Of a stretch of DNA of 64,000 nucleotides, positions 7,774 through 17,578 are shown piece by piece. The stretch's first letter is position 1. Each line of letters starts with the position of its first letter. The notes under the pieces were generated by a model. The model was given only the letters and a program-made list of their open reading frames with translations, ran no database searches and was not told the origin of the DNA. The DNA is from an uncultured Clostridia bacterium (lineage in GTDB: Bacteria > Bacillota > Clostridia > Lachnospirales > Lachnospiraceae): positions 1 to 64,000 of the forward strand of contig CANDNA010000009.1 in NCBI GenBank assembly GCA_947385955.1. The letters are read 5' to 3'. A program made the position numbers and the translations under genes.

Positions 7774-9129
7774 TTACTCATGATTCAGGGCTTCTACAGG
7801 AATCAGCCCCGATGCCTGATAAGCCGGATAAAAGCCAAACAGACTTCCTGTCAGTCCTCCGAACACAAGGGAAAGCATCACACCCGATACCGACAACTCC
7901 ACCCTGACCGAAAACCGTTCCAATACAGGTGTTACCCCCAGCCCCAGAAAGACCCCCAGTACGGCGCCCACCATACTGATACAGACTGCTTCCAGCAGAA
8001 ATTCTGTCAGAATATCCTTTCTGCAGCATCCGATTGCTTTTAATATCCCGATCTCGTTGGTCCTCTCCTTTACCGAGACAAAAAGGACATTCATAATACC
8101 GATTCCGCCGATGATAAACACAATTGCCGCCATCGCCACCAGCAATATCTGTAATGTGTCATTGGATTGGGAAGCCGCTTCCATTTTGGTTCCCGCATCC
8201 GACAGCGTAAACTTTGTATTCGGATAGTTTTCTGTCAATATTTCCTCAATCCGGTCAATGATGTCGCCAACCTGTTCCACCTCCTCTGCAATGACCGTAA
8301 CCGTTGGGCTGATACCGGAGCCGGTCAGATATTTTATCGTAGTGGAATAAGGAAGAAATACCGCCCCGTCAGGGCTGATGCCGGAAGATACCGTTCCCAT
8401 TTTTTCAAGGACACCCGCCACCACATAGGGTCTGTTGTCAATGTAAATCGTACTGTCATAAGCATCATAACAGTTCCCGAAAATTTCCTCTGCCACATCC
8501 CCGCCCAGTACACAGACTTTTTCCTTGCCTTCCTCATTTTCTTCGGTCAGAAATTCTCCCACGGCCAGACTCAGATTGCTGATCTGTGCATAATTGTCCT
8601 TTACGCCTGCTATCGTATAAGAAATACTTTCCTCCAGGCTGCCGCCTTCCACCTCCGCTTTTGCAGAAAACGAAATCGTCCCGTCAGCGATCCCTGGTAC
8701 AAGCGACCGGATTTCTTCCAGATCACTTTCCTCAAGAATCACCGTTTCCTGATTGTTTTCCCCCTCTCCGCCAAAGCCCGGAAACGGGCCAAAATCAGGC
8801 ATACCTCCTCCCGGCATGCCGCCGGATGGCCGTCCTCCTGACATACCGCTGCCTGAAGGCCCGCCGCCCGGCATACTGCTGCCCCCTCTTCCGGAATTTT
8901 GTCTCAGGCTGCCTCCGGAACTGTCTGCTGTATCACAGGTAATATCAATCGCACCCGCATTCAGATTCTGAAACTGCTCCGCCACCTCCAACTGTCCGCC
9001 CCGGCCGATTGCCAGTACCAGTAAGATGGTGGCCGACCCGGCAGTGATCCCTACCGAAGTCAGCAAAACTCTGGATTTGTTCTGCATCAGATTCAGCCAG
9101 ACAAGCCTCAGCATTTCTGTCAGTCTCAT
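7774..9129 (-). CDS. MacB/FtsX-type ABC transporter permease
   Basis: This is a 451-residue permease of the MacB type: one N-terminal membrane segment (about 17-38), a large extracytoplasmic domain, and three C-terminal segments (about 335-440) containing GGIGIMNVLFVSVKERTNEI and ILKAIG, the FtsX-domain hallmark. The extracytoplasmic domain carries a low-complexity stretch at about residues 73-125, rich in Gly, Met, Pro and Ser with MPGGG-type repeats. The start overlaps the stop of the upstream adaptor by ATGA. Together with the adaptors it would form a tripartite-like exporter or mechanotransmission complex. Its ATPase partner gene downstream is truncated, so the system is probably inactive unless another ATPase serves it. 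Confidence 0.88.
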   Translation of the reverse strand: MRLTEMLRLVWLNLMQNKSRVLLTSVGITAGSATILLVLAIGRGGQLEVAEQFQNLNAGAIDITCDTADSSGGSLRQNSGRGGSSMPGGGPSGSGMSGGRPSGGMPGGGMPDFGPFPGFGGEGENNQETVILEESDLEEIRSLVPGIADGTISFSAKAEVEGGSLEESISYTIAGVKDNYAQISNLSLAVGEFLTEENEEGKEKVCVLGGDVAEEIFGNCYDAYDSTIYIDNRPYVVAGVLEKMGTVSSGISPDGAVFLPYSTTIKYLTGSGISPTVTVIAEEVEQVGDIIDRIEEILTENYPNTKFTLSDAGTKMEAASQSNDTLQILLVAMAAIVFIIGGIGIMNVLFVSVKERTNEIGILKAIGCCRKDILTEFLLEAVCISMVGAVLGVFLGLGVTPVLERFSVRVELSVSGVMLSLVFGGLTGSLFGFYPAYQASGLIPVEALNHE

Positions 9130-10748
9130 TCCTGTTTCCCCCTGTTTTCCATCAAAACCGTCTCTCCTTCTTCCAGCCCTTCTTTGATTTCCACATATCT
9201 GCCATCGGTAAAGCCGGTTGTCACTTCCCTGCGGATCACATTTCCCTCATGGTCTCTTATCAGCACATACGAGTTTCCTTCCTCCTGCAAAACAGCCTGC
9301 CTGGGCAGATACAATACATTTTCTTTTTCTTCTGTCAGAAACGTCACCTCTGCAGTCATACCGCCATACAGGGCAGAGACATCTCCTTCCACCCTGATTT
9401 CCACCTCATAAGTAACGCTGTCCGTTCCCACGACAGCCTCCCCGATATCGGATATGACCCCTGCATACGATTCTTCCGGAAACGCAGAAAACATCAGGGA
9501 TACGGTATCTCCTGCCCCAATGGATTCTCTTTCCTCATCTTCCACAGTGACATGTACCGTAATCTCATCATACTGATTCAAAGAGACAATCTGGCTGCCT
9601 CCCTGAATCGTATCGCCCGGCTCAGGTTCCATCTCCGTAATCACGCCGGAATAGGCGGCACAGACCACGCCATCCGGAAGATAATCGTCAAATGCCTCCA
9701 GTTTCTCACAGGCATCCTCATAGTCCTCTTCTGCTGTCTGCAGTTGGTATGCAGTCTGATCCGTGGCAATGCTGTAAAGCTCCCCGGCCTGTTCCATTCT
9801 GTACATCCGTTTGTCATACAGAGTCCTGGCATCCGCCTCACCGGTTTGGTATGCCAGCTCTGCTTCGTGATACGCTGCCTCCAGAGACAGAATTTCCTCA
9901 TTTGTCTCCCTGATCTGCTCTTCCAGATATTCGATCTGCTCTTCCTCCTCTTCCACCGTCTGCTTTGCCTGTTCTCTGACTTCCTCATTTTTCAGATACC
10001 AGTAGGTTTCTGTTTCGCTTTCCACGGCAGCAACGGCTTCCTGCAGACAGATAACTGACGTTTCATACTCTTTTTTCACCTCTTCCAGGTCAGCCTGATA
10101 TTCTTCCAGCTCTTCTCTGGCCGTTTCCAGGGCTTCCTGCGCTTCTTCTACAGTTTCCTGCAAAGCGGATACCGTCTCCTCATACTCCATCGGGGCCGCA
10201 GTCCCATATACCTGATTCTGCTCATAGTCCTGGGATGCTTCCTGGAGGGCGCTGCGCTGCTGAACTGTCAGTTTGGAAAGCTGCAGTTTTGCCTCTTCCT
10301 GATCCGATACCAATTCTGCCCTGGTATCTTCCACGCTTTCCGCGGTCAGTTTTAAAAGCGGCTCCCCCTGTTCTATATACTGGCCCACCTTCCCATAGAC
10401 CTCTTCCACTTCCAGAAGGCGGCTGCCGCTCTCCGCATCCCTGCCGCTGCCTCCCGGCATCCCTCCGCCTGCCGGTCCGGCAAAGGAAAATCCGGTTTCC
10501 ACCCCGCCGGAATAAGCGCTGATGTCCAGTGCAAAATCCTGTATGACCGTTCCGATTGCTGTCGTTCCTTCCTTTGTCATACCCACGGACAGTGTTCCGT
10601 ACTCTACTTTTGTTTCCCGGTATCTCACCTCAGGTTCCCGCAGAAAAGCTCTCAGAAATATTCCGGTTCCCAAAGCAATCAAAAGCATGGATAAAAAGAT
10701 TGCCCCGGCCATTGCTATCCATTTATGTTTCCCGATCCGGATTTTCAT
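9126..10748 (-). CDS. HlyD/MacA-type adaptor protein (third of three)
   Basis: This is a 540-residue adaptor starting MKIRIGKHKW behind GGGGAGGGAGC. An N-terminal membrane anchor (about 9-32) precedes a barrel-sandwich half, then a long coiled coil of about 200 residues rich in Glu and Gln (for example EEAQEALETAREELEEYQAD). After it come the second half (VVCAAYSGVITEMEPEPGDT) and the beta-barrel with DGRYVEIKEGLEEGETVLME, typical of RND/MacA adaptors. A short Gly-Met-Pro stretch (GGGMPGGSG) resembles the insert in the permease encoded next. The start overlaps the upstream adaptor gene by 26 bp. It is predicted to join the MacB-type permease at the outer membrane face. Confidence 0.85.
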   Translation of the reverse strand: MKIRIGKHKWIAMAGAIFLSMLLIALGTGIFLRAFLREPEVRYRETKVEYGTLSVGMTKEGTTAIGTVIQDFALDISAYSGGVETGFSFAGPAGGGMPGGSGRDAESGSRLLEVEEVYGKVGQYIEQGEPLLKLTAESVEDTRAELVSDQEEAKLQLSKLTVQQRSALQEASQDYEQNQVYGTAAPMEYEETVSALQETVEEAQEALETAREELEEYQADLEEVKKEYETSVICLQEAVAAVESETETYWYLKNEEVREQAKQTVEEEEEQIEYLEEQIRETNEEILSLEAAYHEAELAYQTGEADARTLYDKRMYRMEQAGELYSIATDQTAYQLQTAEEDYEDACEKLEAFDDYLPDGVVCAAYSGVITEMEPEPGDTIQGGSQIVSLNQYDEITVHVTVEDEERESIGAGDTVSLMFSAFPEESYAGVISDIGEAVVGTDSVTYEVEIRVEGDVSALYGGMTAEVTFLTEEKENVLYLPRQAVLQEEGNSYVLIRDHEGNVIRREVTTGFTDGRYVEIKEGLEEGETVLMENRGKQE

Positions 10749-12393
10749 GTGCTCCCTCCCCTGTCTGTTTTTTTCTGCTGTCTGTTCCCGGCACTCTGCT
10801 TTCCACATAAACCGTATCGCCCTCTGACAGACCGCTTATAATCTGGATAGACACACCGTCAGTAAAGCCGGTTTCCACCTCTTTTTTCACCATCTGCCCG
10901 GTTTCATCCTCTACCAGCACGCAGGATTTCCCATTTTCTTTCACAATGGCTTTTCTGGACACATACTTCACATCCCTGACCTGCTTTGTCATAAATGTCA
11001 CATCCCCTGTCATACCGCCATACAGTTTTTGGGTATCGCCCTCTATCCGGACTGTTACCGGATAGCTTACCATAATTGTATTTTCAGAAGGGCTGGCGCT
11101 GGATATTTCCTCGATCCTGCCTGCATATACCGTATCCGGGTCAGATGCAAAACCAATCGTCACTTCATCTCCCACTGCCACATACGGAATATCCTCTTCC
11201 GAAATATCAATAGAGAGCACATAATCATCTTCCTGCACATAGGTAAACAGGACACTTTCCTCCGACAGAACGTCTCCTGCCTCATAGCCAATCCGTGTCA
11301 CCAGCCCGTCCCCCTGTGCATACACAATACCGTCTTCTCCCACAAAAGCATTCAGATCCGATAAGCTCTCCTCCAGCTCTGCCAGATTTGCTTCTGCTGT
11401 TTCCAGATTTTGTTCCAGCTCCTCCAGTGTATATGCATAGACTGCCTGTGCCATATCACCGGCCAGGACTGCGGTCTCACGGCTCTGCCTGCTTTCCATC
11501 TCATACACTCCGGCCATTTCCGGCATCTTCTCCAGCTCTGCCTGTTTTTCTGCGATTTCTTCCTGCTTTTCCGCCATTTCTTCCCGTTTTTCCAGACGTT
11601 TCTTTGTTTCGGTTTCGTATTGTTCTTTTATCCGTAGATAATCCGTCCGAAGAGGAATATAGGTATACAGGTTATCCGGGTCCCACTCCTGGCAGCGCCT
11701 TTCATATTTCTCATATTCCGCCTTCAGATCGGCATAGGCTTCCCAATCGTCCTCCAATTCTGTTTCCATCTGTACGATTTCCTGCTCCAGTACGGCGACA
11801 GAATCGGCCAGCTGTGCAAGCTGCGCCTGATACTCTGCCGTATCCACAGCATATCTGGTTTCCGCCCAGGCTGCCTCTGTCAGGCTCTGCGCTCTGGCAT
11901 TGTCCGCTTCCACCTGCCTGATCTCGCAGGTGCTTTTCAGACTTTCCACCATAAGTTCTGCATCCGCTTTCTCTGCTTCCAGTTTTCTCTTCACCTGTCG
12001 GATGCTCTTCTCTGTCAGCCTGAGAACGGCATCCCCTGCCCGGATTCTCTGCCCCTGCCGGATAAACACTTCTTCTATTTTTAAAGCGCTGCTCTCCCCG
12101 TCCTCATCATCCCCATCGTCCTCATCATCTTCATTATCCTCATCGTCCTCCCGGTCAATGACCACATCATAGGTCTGGTTTATGGTCCGAAGTTCAACAC
12201 TGCCGCTTTCTGTCATGCTCTGTATCAGATCGCCGCGCTGTACTGTTTCCGGATTATAATAAAGTTCCCCTTCCTCTGTATCTTCTGTCCCATTTTCCAC
12301 GTCTGTCAGAAAGCGTACCAGAAAATACACGGCTCCCAGCAGCAGGAATAAGGCAACTCCCAGGGGTTTTTTCTTTCCTCTCAGTCTTTTCAT
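10723..12393 (-). CDS. HlyD/MacA-type adaptor protein (second of three)
   Basis: This is a 556-residue adaptor starting MKRLRGKKKPLGVALFLL behind AGGAGGAGC, with an ATGA overlap with the preceding gene. A membrane anchor is followed by an acidic run of Asp and Glu (about residues 75-100), the first lipoyl-like half (LKIEEVFIRQGQRIRAGDAV), a coiled-coil hairpin of about 200 residues, and the second half (GLVTRIGYEAGDVLSEES). The C-terminal barrel (DGVSIQIISGLSEGDTVYVE) closely matches that of the third adaptor, so the two are paralogues. It acts outside the membrane with the MacB-type permease; the substrate is unknown. Confidence 0.85.
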   Translation of the reverse strand: MKRLRGKKKPLGVALFLLLGAVYFLVRFLTDVENGTEDTEEGELYYNPETVQRGDLIQSMTESGSVELRTINQTYDVVIDREDDEDNEDDEDDGDDEDGESSALKIEEVFIRQGQRIRAGDAVLRLTEKSIRQVKRKLEAEKADAELMVESLKSTCEIRQVEADNARAQSLTEAAWAETRYAVDTAEYQAQLAQLADSVAVLEQEIVQMETELEDDWEAYADLKAEYEKYERRCQEWDPDNLYTYIPLRTDYLRIKEQYETETKKRLEKREEMAEKQEEIAEKQAELEKMPEMAGVYEMESRQSRETAVLAGDMAQAVYAYTLEELEQNLETAEANLAELEESLSDLNAFVGEDGIVYAQGDGLVTRIGYEAGDVLSEESVLFTYVQEDDYVLSIDISEEDIPYVAVGDEVTIGFASDPDTVYAGRIEEISSASPSENTIMVSYPVTVRIEGDTQKLYGGMTGDVTFMTKQVRDVKYVSRKAIVKENGKSCVLVEDETGQMVKKEVETGFTDGVSIQIISGLSEGDTVYVESRVPGTDSRKKQTGEGAHENPDRET

Positions 12394-13880
12394 GTTTCTG
12401 CTCCTCCTGTTCCCGCCTCCCATCCTTCCAAAAGCCGGTCATATTCCTGTCCGGTTATGCCAAAATAAACATATGCCATATGGTTGAGCGGTAAATCGCT
12501 GCCCTGCTCCGGCTCTACAAGTACCTGATAGCTGACCGCGCTTCTGCTGTCCGACAGGGAAACCGGATTTAACGCTGTCACCACACCGGTGCAGGCCGGA
12601 CCGTCTTCTGTCACAATCGCCGCCGTATCCCCCACTGCTATCCCTGCAATATCCGCCTGCGATACAGAAACCGTTACCTGTACCTGATCTGCATTGCTGC
12701 AGGCCATCAAAACGCCATCCGTGGAAAGAGTCCTGTGTTTTACCGCCTGTATCATCAGTACGCTGCCCTGGTTTTCTGCATAAAGATAACCGTCTCCTAT
12801 GGTTTCCAAAAATAAGGCATACTGCTCCTCTGCCTCTTCCTTCTCATCCGCCAGCGCTTCCAAAGTCTCCTCCAGACCCTTTCTTTCCGTTTCATAGACA
12901 TCCTGCGCCTTTTCTCCCTGTATCACGCACAGATCACAGGCTGCCTGCGCATCCACCTTTGCCTCCTCCAGATCGATCTGCTTTTCCTGTAAGGCAAGCT
13001 GACACAACAGCAGCGCATCCCTGGCCGCATCCATCCCGGCTCTGGCTTTTTCCGTTGCCGCTTCATAGTCTTTCAGGGCCTGATCGTATTCTTCTTTGTT
13101 TTCCTGATACTCATTTTTCAAAAGCTGCAGCACCGTGGCTTCTCCGTCACTGTCGCCTCCCAATTTGCCTTCCCCGTCCTGCTTTACGATGTCAAATGTA
13201 TTGGGATCATCGTCCTCATCATCCTTCAACTCGTAGCCATAGGCATCCAGTTTTTCAAAAAACAGGGACATATGTTTCTCGTAGGCAGCCTTTTTTTCTT
13301 CTATTTCATATTCTATGTAATAGGCGTCCTCTTCCAGGGCCGCCGTATATTCCTCCACCAGCTCCTGTGCCTCTGTCACTGCCTGCTCTGCCTTCTCCAC
13401 CTCAAGCTCTGCTTTTGCAATCGTATCTTCATAAACTGTCTGCGCAAACGCAGAAGCGATCTGGCTTTTTTTCCATGTATTCTCCGCTTCCAGCCGGTCA
13501 GTTTCGCAGTCTATAATCCCCTGCCGATATGCCAGGGAAGCGTCCATCCGGGCCCGTTCCAGCTCTCTTTTGGCTTCCCGCAGAGAACTGTCTGTAATCT
13601 TCAACAGTTTCATTCCGTCCCGGATTTCATCGGAAGCGGATACATACACCTCTTCCACCACCAGATCGGTTTCCAGAAAATCCAGATCCAGCCCCATTTC
13701 CGTTATCCCCGCCGAAATCGTACCTGTGGCAGTCACCATCTCTCCTCCCGGCATTTCCGCCACAGGCGGTTTCTCCCGGGGCTCCTGCTCTCCCCTGCCC
13801 TGCTCCGCATACCAGATTCCCATTCCTGCGGCTGCAAGCAGAAAAACAAAAATACCGGCCCAAATACACTTTCGTTTCAT
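12390..13880 (-). CDS. HlyD-type adaptor protein (first of three)
   Basis: This is a 496-residue protein, first gene of the five-gene operon, starting MKRKCIWAGIFVFLLAAAGM behind GGAGGTTTTC. A single N-terminal anchor is followed by a lipoyl-like half (LVVEEVYVSASDEIRDGMKL), long coiled coils, and a barrel region (VTVSVSQADIAGIAVGDTA). It lacks the C-terminal DGR/GLxxGD domain of the other two adaptors and ends soon after the barrel, so it may play a distinct role in a mixed adaptor ring. About 265 bp of AT-rich DNA lie upstream; I see no consensus promoter there. Confidence 0.8.
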   Translation of the reverse strand: MKRKCIWAGIFVFLLAAAGMGIWYAEQGRGEQEPREKPPVAEMPGGEMVTATGTISAGITEMGLDLDFLETDLVVEEVYVSASDEIRDGMKLLKITDSSLREAKRELERARMDASLAYRQGIIDCETDRLEAENTWKKSQIASAFAQTVYEDTIAKAELEVEKAEQAVTEAQELVEEYTAALEEDAYYIEYEIEEKKAAYEKHMSLFFEKLDAYGYELKDDEDDDPNTFDIVKQDGEGKLGGDSDGEATVLQLLKNEYQENKEEYDQALKDYEAATEKARAGMDAARDALLLCQLALQEKQIDLEEAKVDAQAACDLCVIQGEKAQDVYETERKGLEETLEALADEKEEAEEQYALFLETIGDGYLYAENQGSVLMIQAVKHRTLSTDGVLMACSNADQVQVTVSVSQADIAGIAVGDTAAIVTEDGPACTGVVTALNPVSLSDSRSAVSYQVLVEPEQGSDLPLNHMAYVYFGITGQEYDRLLEGWEAGTGGAET

Positions 13881-14059
13881 GAAAACCTCCGCTGCTTTTC
13901 CTGTCTCAGATTTTTTTCTGTTATTTATTGTAAAAAGAAATTGTTTCCATTTTGTGTTGCAACTGTGAAAATATTGTGTTCTGTCTCCATAAATACTGAG
14001 GTATCCCGGGAAAATTTTCTGAAAATTTAAAGAAAGGATAAGAGAAAATTGTAAATCAG

Positions 14060-14091
14060 AAAAACTGCCTGTCTATATGCAGCACAGGCAG
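14060..14091 (-). terminator. Rho-independent terminator after the spermidine-synthase-like gene
   Basis: On the minus strand, an 8-bp perfect stem (CTGCCTGT with ACAGGCAG, 14065-14091) is followed by five T (14060-14064). It lies about 55 bp past the stop at 14145. The rest of 13881-14144 is AT-rich and shows no gene. Confidence 0.7.
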
Positions 14092-14144
14092 CCTTTCTCA
14101 GAAAAATTTAAAAATAAAACAGGGATCACTGTGGCAGATAACAG

Positions 14145-15746
14145 TTAACCGAGCTGCTCCAGCAGGCCCCGGATTCCCTGTTCTTCGTACAGTTCTTTGT
14201 AATACTCCACTTCGCCGCCGATCAGATCGTCAATCACCTGCATGCCTAAAAGCTCCACCGGCGCCTTATCGTCTGTCATTCGGTAGCTTCCTGCTTCATA
14301 TCCGATCAGTCCATCCAAAACCCGTTCCATCATGGCTGTTAACTCACCGTCCACAGCCCCGCGTCCTTTTTCCAGCCGCTGCAGCATATCCGCATCATTG
14401 GATGCAAACAGCTCCCGGTTGGTGGAATAATCCACATCCACCGTATACACATGGGAAAAAACACTGCATATCGTATCTGCCAGATATTGATTGATGTTGC
14501 CTTCCTCCCGGCCTCGCATATTCATATTGACCACCATCACACCATCCTCTTTCAAATGCTCTTTCACCAGCGTAAAAAATTCCACAGAGGACATCTGAAA
14601 AGGAATGGTAATATCCTGATAGGCATCCACCATAATCACATCGTACTGCCGGTCCACCGCATTGAGAAAAGCCCGCCCGTCATAGGTGGTTACTGTCACA
14701 TCTTCCGGCAGCCGGAAATACTGCTCTGCCAGTGCTGTGATCTTTTCATCAATTTCCACGCCCTCTATCTGCATATTGTCGAAATACCGTCTGCACTGTG
14801 TGGCAAATGTACCTGTGCCCATCCCCAATATCAGCACATCCGTCTGCTCTTTTTCCGCAGCGCCTGCCATCAGTGGAGCCGCCAGGGCATAGTCATAATA
14901 CATACCGGTCAGGCTGCCGTCCTTTCTCATAATGGACTGTACGCCAAACAGCACGTTGGTGGACAGAATCACACTCTTTTCATCTTCTTTTACCTGCAGA
15001 TAATTGTATACAGATTCTCCCTCATAGACCAGATCCTGCTCCCAGAAGGCGAAACTGTCGGAAGAGCCGAAGATACAGCACAGGATAAAAACCACAACTC
15101 CCACGCCGGCCCGGATGCTTTTATGTCTTGTACCTACAAAATAAACCAGTGACAACGCCAACAGTATCCCGGAAAAAATCAGAAACGTAACACTGGTCCC
15201 CACCGACGGGATCGTCACAAAGGTGGGCAGAAAAGTGCCCAGTATGCTTCCGATGGTATTGAATGCACCCAGATTGCCCACCATCCTGCCGTTATCCGCC
15301 AGAGAATCCACCGTATATTTGGCAAGGCTGGGCGTTACTGTCCCCAGAAGAAACAGAGGATAAACGAAAATAATCATACAGGCTGCAAACGCCGCCCACA
15401 CCAGGAAATGACTGCTGACCGAAAAGATAAGCACCGCCGAAACAGCCAGAATAATATATTTCCCTGCCACGGGAATCAGGCCGATCCAGATGGCGGCAAT
15501 CACGATACGGCCATAGAGCCTGTCCGGATTCGGGTCCCGGTCCGCAGACCGTCCTCCGTAAATATTTCCCAGCGCCATAGCGATCATAATGGTGCCGATG
15601 ATAATGGTCCATACGATCTGGGAAGAGCTGAAATAAGGGGCTAACAGTCTGCTGGCTCCCAGCTCCACCGCCATCACTGACATACCTGCAAAAAATTCCG
15701 TCAGATACAGATAATATTTATTGGACAAAATCGTTTTTTCTCTCAT
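14145..15746 (-). CDS. Fused membrane transporter/spermidine synthase-like protein
   Basis: This is a 533-residue protein starting MREKTILSNKYYLYLTEFF behind GGGAGAG. The N-terminal half has about seven membrane segments (for example AVELGASRLLAPYF, PLFLLGTVTPSLAKY and GNLGAFNTIGSILGTFLPTF), as in MFS-like fused spermidine synthases. The C-terminal half (about 265-480) is a Rossmann methyltransferase fold of the spermidine synthase type: VLILGMGTGTFATQCRR, IEGVEIDEKITALAEQYF and YDVIMVDAYQ. The synthase core lacks a clear putrescine/dcSAM signature, so aminopropyl transfer is not assured. The gene is 4 bp from the upstream alkylation-repair gene, so the two form an operon. Confidence 0.82.
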   Translation of the reverse strand: MREKTILSNKYYLYLTEFFAGMSVMAVELGASRLLAPYFSSSQIVWTIIIGTIMIAMALGNIYGGRSADRDPNPDRLYGRIVIAAIWIGLIPVAGKYIILAVSAVLIFSVSSHFLVWAAFAACMIIFVYPLFLLGTVTPSLAKYTVDSLADNGRMVGNLGAFNTIGSILGTFLPTFVTIPSVGTSVTFLIFSGILLALSLVYFVGTRHKSIRAGVGVVVFILCCIFGSSDSFAFWEQDLVYEGESVYNYLQVKEDEKSVILSTNVLFGVQSIMRKDGSLTGMYYDYALAAPLMAGAAEKEQTDVLILGMGTGTFATQCRRYFDNMQIEGVEIDEKITALAEQYFRLPEDVTVTTYDGRAFLNAVDRQYDVIMVDAYQDITIPFQMSSVEFFTLVKEHLKEDGVMVVNMNMRGREEGNINQYLADTICSVFSHVYTVDVDYSTNRELFASNDADMLQRLEKGRGAVDGELTAMMERVLDGLIGYEAGSYRMTDDKAPVELLGMQVIDDLIGGEVEYYKELYEEQGIRGLLEQLG

Positions 15747-15750
15747 TTCG

Positions 15751-16470
15751 CTATCTCTCCCTGCTACCCTGTCCCTGCTTTCCAATCCGCAGTGTCCTCA
15801 GATAAGATTTGACCTCCCGGTCGATCCGTCTGCTTTCCACAGCCTTTTGTATGGTTTTATTATGTACCCAGGGCGAAAGGCGCTGCTCTGTAAGATAAGG
15901 AAGGACCGCATCATACTGCCTGGCCAGCGCCGTGGCAAAATACCAGGCAATCATCATATTCACATAGTACTCCTCTGACTGCACGCCTGCCACCATTGCC
16001 GGACAGGCCGGATCAAACTTCTCATCCAGGTAAAACCGCATCAGCATACCGATTCCGAAACGGATGGTATAGGTATGCTGTGAGGAAATCCATCTCTCTA
16101 TCCGCCCCATCAGTCTGTCCGTATGCTTTCCGAGCACTTTCGGCGCCATCATATCACAGGTGGCCCAGTTATCCACATAAGGAAGAAATGCCTCCAGATA
16201 AGCTATACATGTGTCATACTCTTTGATTCCTTCGATCAGAAAGCCGTGGAGATTATTTTCCTCATAACAGCCATGAGGCAGAGCTTTTAAAAACTCTGCC
16301 GCATCTTCTGTCTTTCCAAATTCTTTTGCAAATTTCCGCAGCGCCGGTGTCCGTACACCGATCACCGTCCTGGGATCCACATTCGGTATCAGTTTACTGT
16401 GAAATGCCTGATACTCCCGATCCTGCAGCGCATACAGCGCTTCTCTCACTTTTATTTCTACAGGCAACAT
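15751..16470 (-). CDS. AlkD-like DNA alkylation repair protein
   Basis: This is a 239-residue HEAT-repeat-like protein of the DNA alkylation repair (AlkD/AlkC) family. Typical sequence includes LIPNVDPRTVIGVRTPALRK, EFLKALPHGCYEENNLHGFL, VDNWATCDMM and YYVNMMIAWYFATALA. AlkD enzymes are monofunctional glycosylases for N3- and N7-alkylpurines that bind DNA without base flipping; the conserved Trp and Asp of VDNWATCD fit the catalytic cleft. It precedes the spermidine-synthase-like gene by 4 bp. Length agrees with the family (about 230 residues). Confidence 0.88.
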   Translation of the reverse strand: MLPVEIKVREALYALQDREYQAFHSKLIPNVDPRTVIGVRTPALRKFAKEFGKTEDAAEFLKALPHGCYEENNLHGFLIEGIKEYDTCIAYLEAFLPYVDNWATCDMMAPKVLGKHTDRLMGRIERWISSQHTYTIRFGIGMLMRFYLDEKFDPACPAMVAGVQSEEYYVNMMIAWYFATALARQYDAVLPYLTEQRLSPWVHNKTIQKAVESRRIDREVKSYLRTLRIGKQGQGSRER

Positions 16471-16519
16471 GTGTTATGATTCCTTTTCTTTTTCTTTCTC
16501 CCATCATACAACATCCCTT

Positions 16520-17452
16520 TTATTCTGTAAATAACGGTGTGGAATAATATCTGTCCCCATTGTCAGGCAAAAGCGCCACAATCGTTTTTCCCTTATATTC
16601 CGGACGGCGGGCAAGCCGGATCGCTCCTGCCAGCGCGGCACCGGAAGAAATCCCGGCCAGCACGCCTTCCTTTTTGGCCAGCAGCCTGCCTGTTGCAAAA
16701 GCGTCCTCATTTTCAATTTTTATGATCTCGTCATAAATCTGCGTATTTAATACCTCCGGTACGAATCCGGCGCCGATTCCCTGTATCTTATGAGAACCGC
16801 CTCTGCCTTCAGACAAAACCGGGGAACCGGCCGGTTCGATGGCCACGATTTTCACCTGCGGATTCTTTCCCTTCAAATATTCTCCCACACCGGTCAGCGT
16901 CCCGCCGGTCCCCACACCGGCAACAAAGGCATCCACATTGCCGTCTGTATCTTCCCAGATCTCCGGCCCGGTAGTCGCCTTATGAACCGCCGGGTTGGCC
17001 GGGTTTACAAACTGCCCCGGAATAAAAGCGCCCGGAATCTCATCGGCCAGCTCCTGCGCCCTGGCAATGGCTCCGCTCATTCCCTTTCCGCCCTCCGTCA
17101 GCACCAGCTCCGCACCGTATGCCTTCAGAATATTTCTCCGTTCCACACTCATGGTTTCCGGCATGGTCAGGATGATCCGGTAGCTCTTTGCCGCAGCAAT
17201 GGAAGCCAGGCCGATGCCCGTATTGCCGGATGTGGGTTCAATGATCACAGAGCCTTCTCCCAAAATTCCCCTGCTCTCCGCATCCTCAATCATTGCTTTT
17301 GCAATCCTGTCCTTGACACTGCCTGCCGGATTGAAATATTCCAGCTTTAACAGCACAGTGGCTTCCAGCCTCAGAGCCTTCTCCACATTCACTGCCTCCA
17401 TCAACGGTGTATGTCCAATCATTCCCAACGTTCCCTGATAAATCTTTCCCAT
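16520..17452 (-). CDS. cysK: Cysteine synthase A
   Basis: This is a 310-residue O-acetylserine sulfhydrylase. The PLP-binding lysine lies in [15 protein letters not shown]. The substrate loop [15 protein letters not shown], the phosphate loop [15 protein letters not shown] and [15 protein letters not shown] are all present. It condenses O-acetylserine with sulfide to cysteine in the cytoplasm. Length and motifs are those of CysK. The start ATG at 17452 follows GGAGG. Its stop lies 50 bp before the repair gene. The sirohaem reductase at 36563 could supply sulfide, but the genes are not linked. Confidence 0.95.
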   Translation of the reverse strand: MGKIYQGTLGMIGHTPLMEAVNVEKALRLEATVLLKLEYFNPAGSVKDRIAKAMIEDAESRGILGEGSVIIEPTSGNTGIGLASIAAAKSYRIILTMPETMSVERRNILKAYGAELVLTEGGKGMSGAIARAQELADEIPGAFIPGQFVNPANPAVHKATTGPEIWEDTDGNVDAFVAGVGTGGTLTGVGEYLKGKNPQVKIVAIEPAGSPVLSEGRGGSHKIQGIGAGFVPEVLNTQIYDEIIKIENEDAFATGRLLAKKEGVLAGISSGAALAGAIRLARRPEYKGKTIVALLPDNGDRYYSTPLFTE

Positions 17453-17550
17453 AATTTAATTCCTCCAATTCCTATAAATTCAATATGAATAATATGGTAC
17501 TATTATGACACTGTGGGAAAGAGATGTCAAGCACATTTATCACAACAGGC

Positions 17551-17578
17551 AAAAGCGGAGCGTTTTACAACGCCCCGC
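17551..17578 (-). terminator. Terminator overlapping the end of pdxT
   Basis: On the minus strand, GCGGGGCGTT pairs with AACGCTCCGC (17555-17578), followed by TTTT. The 5' arm contains the last codons and stop of pdxT, so transcription ends almost at the stop codon. Confidence 0.75.
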
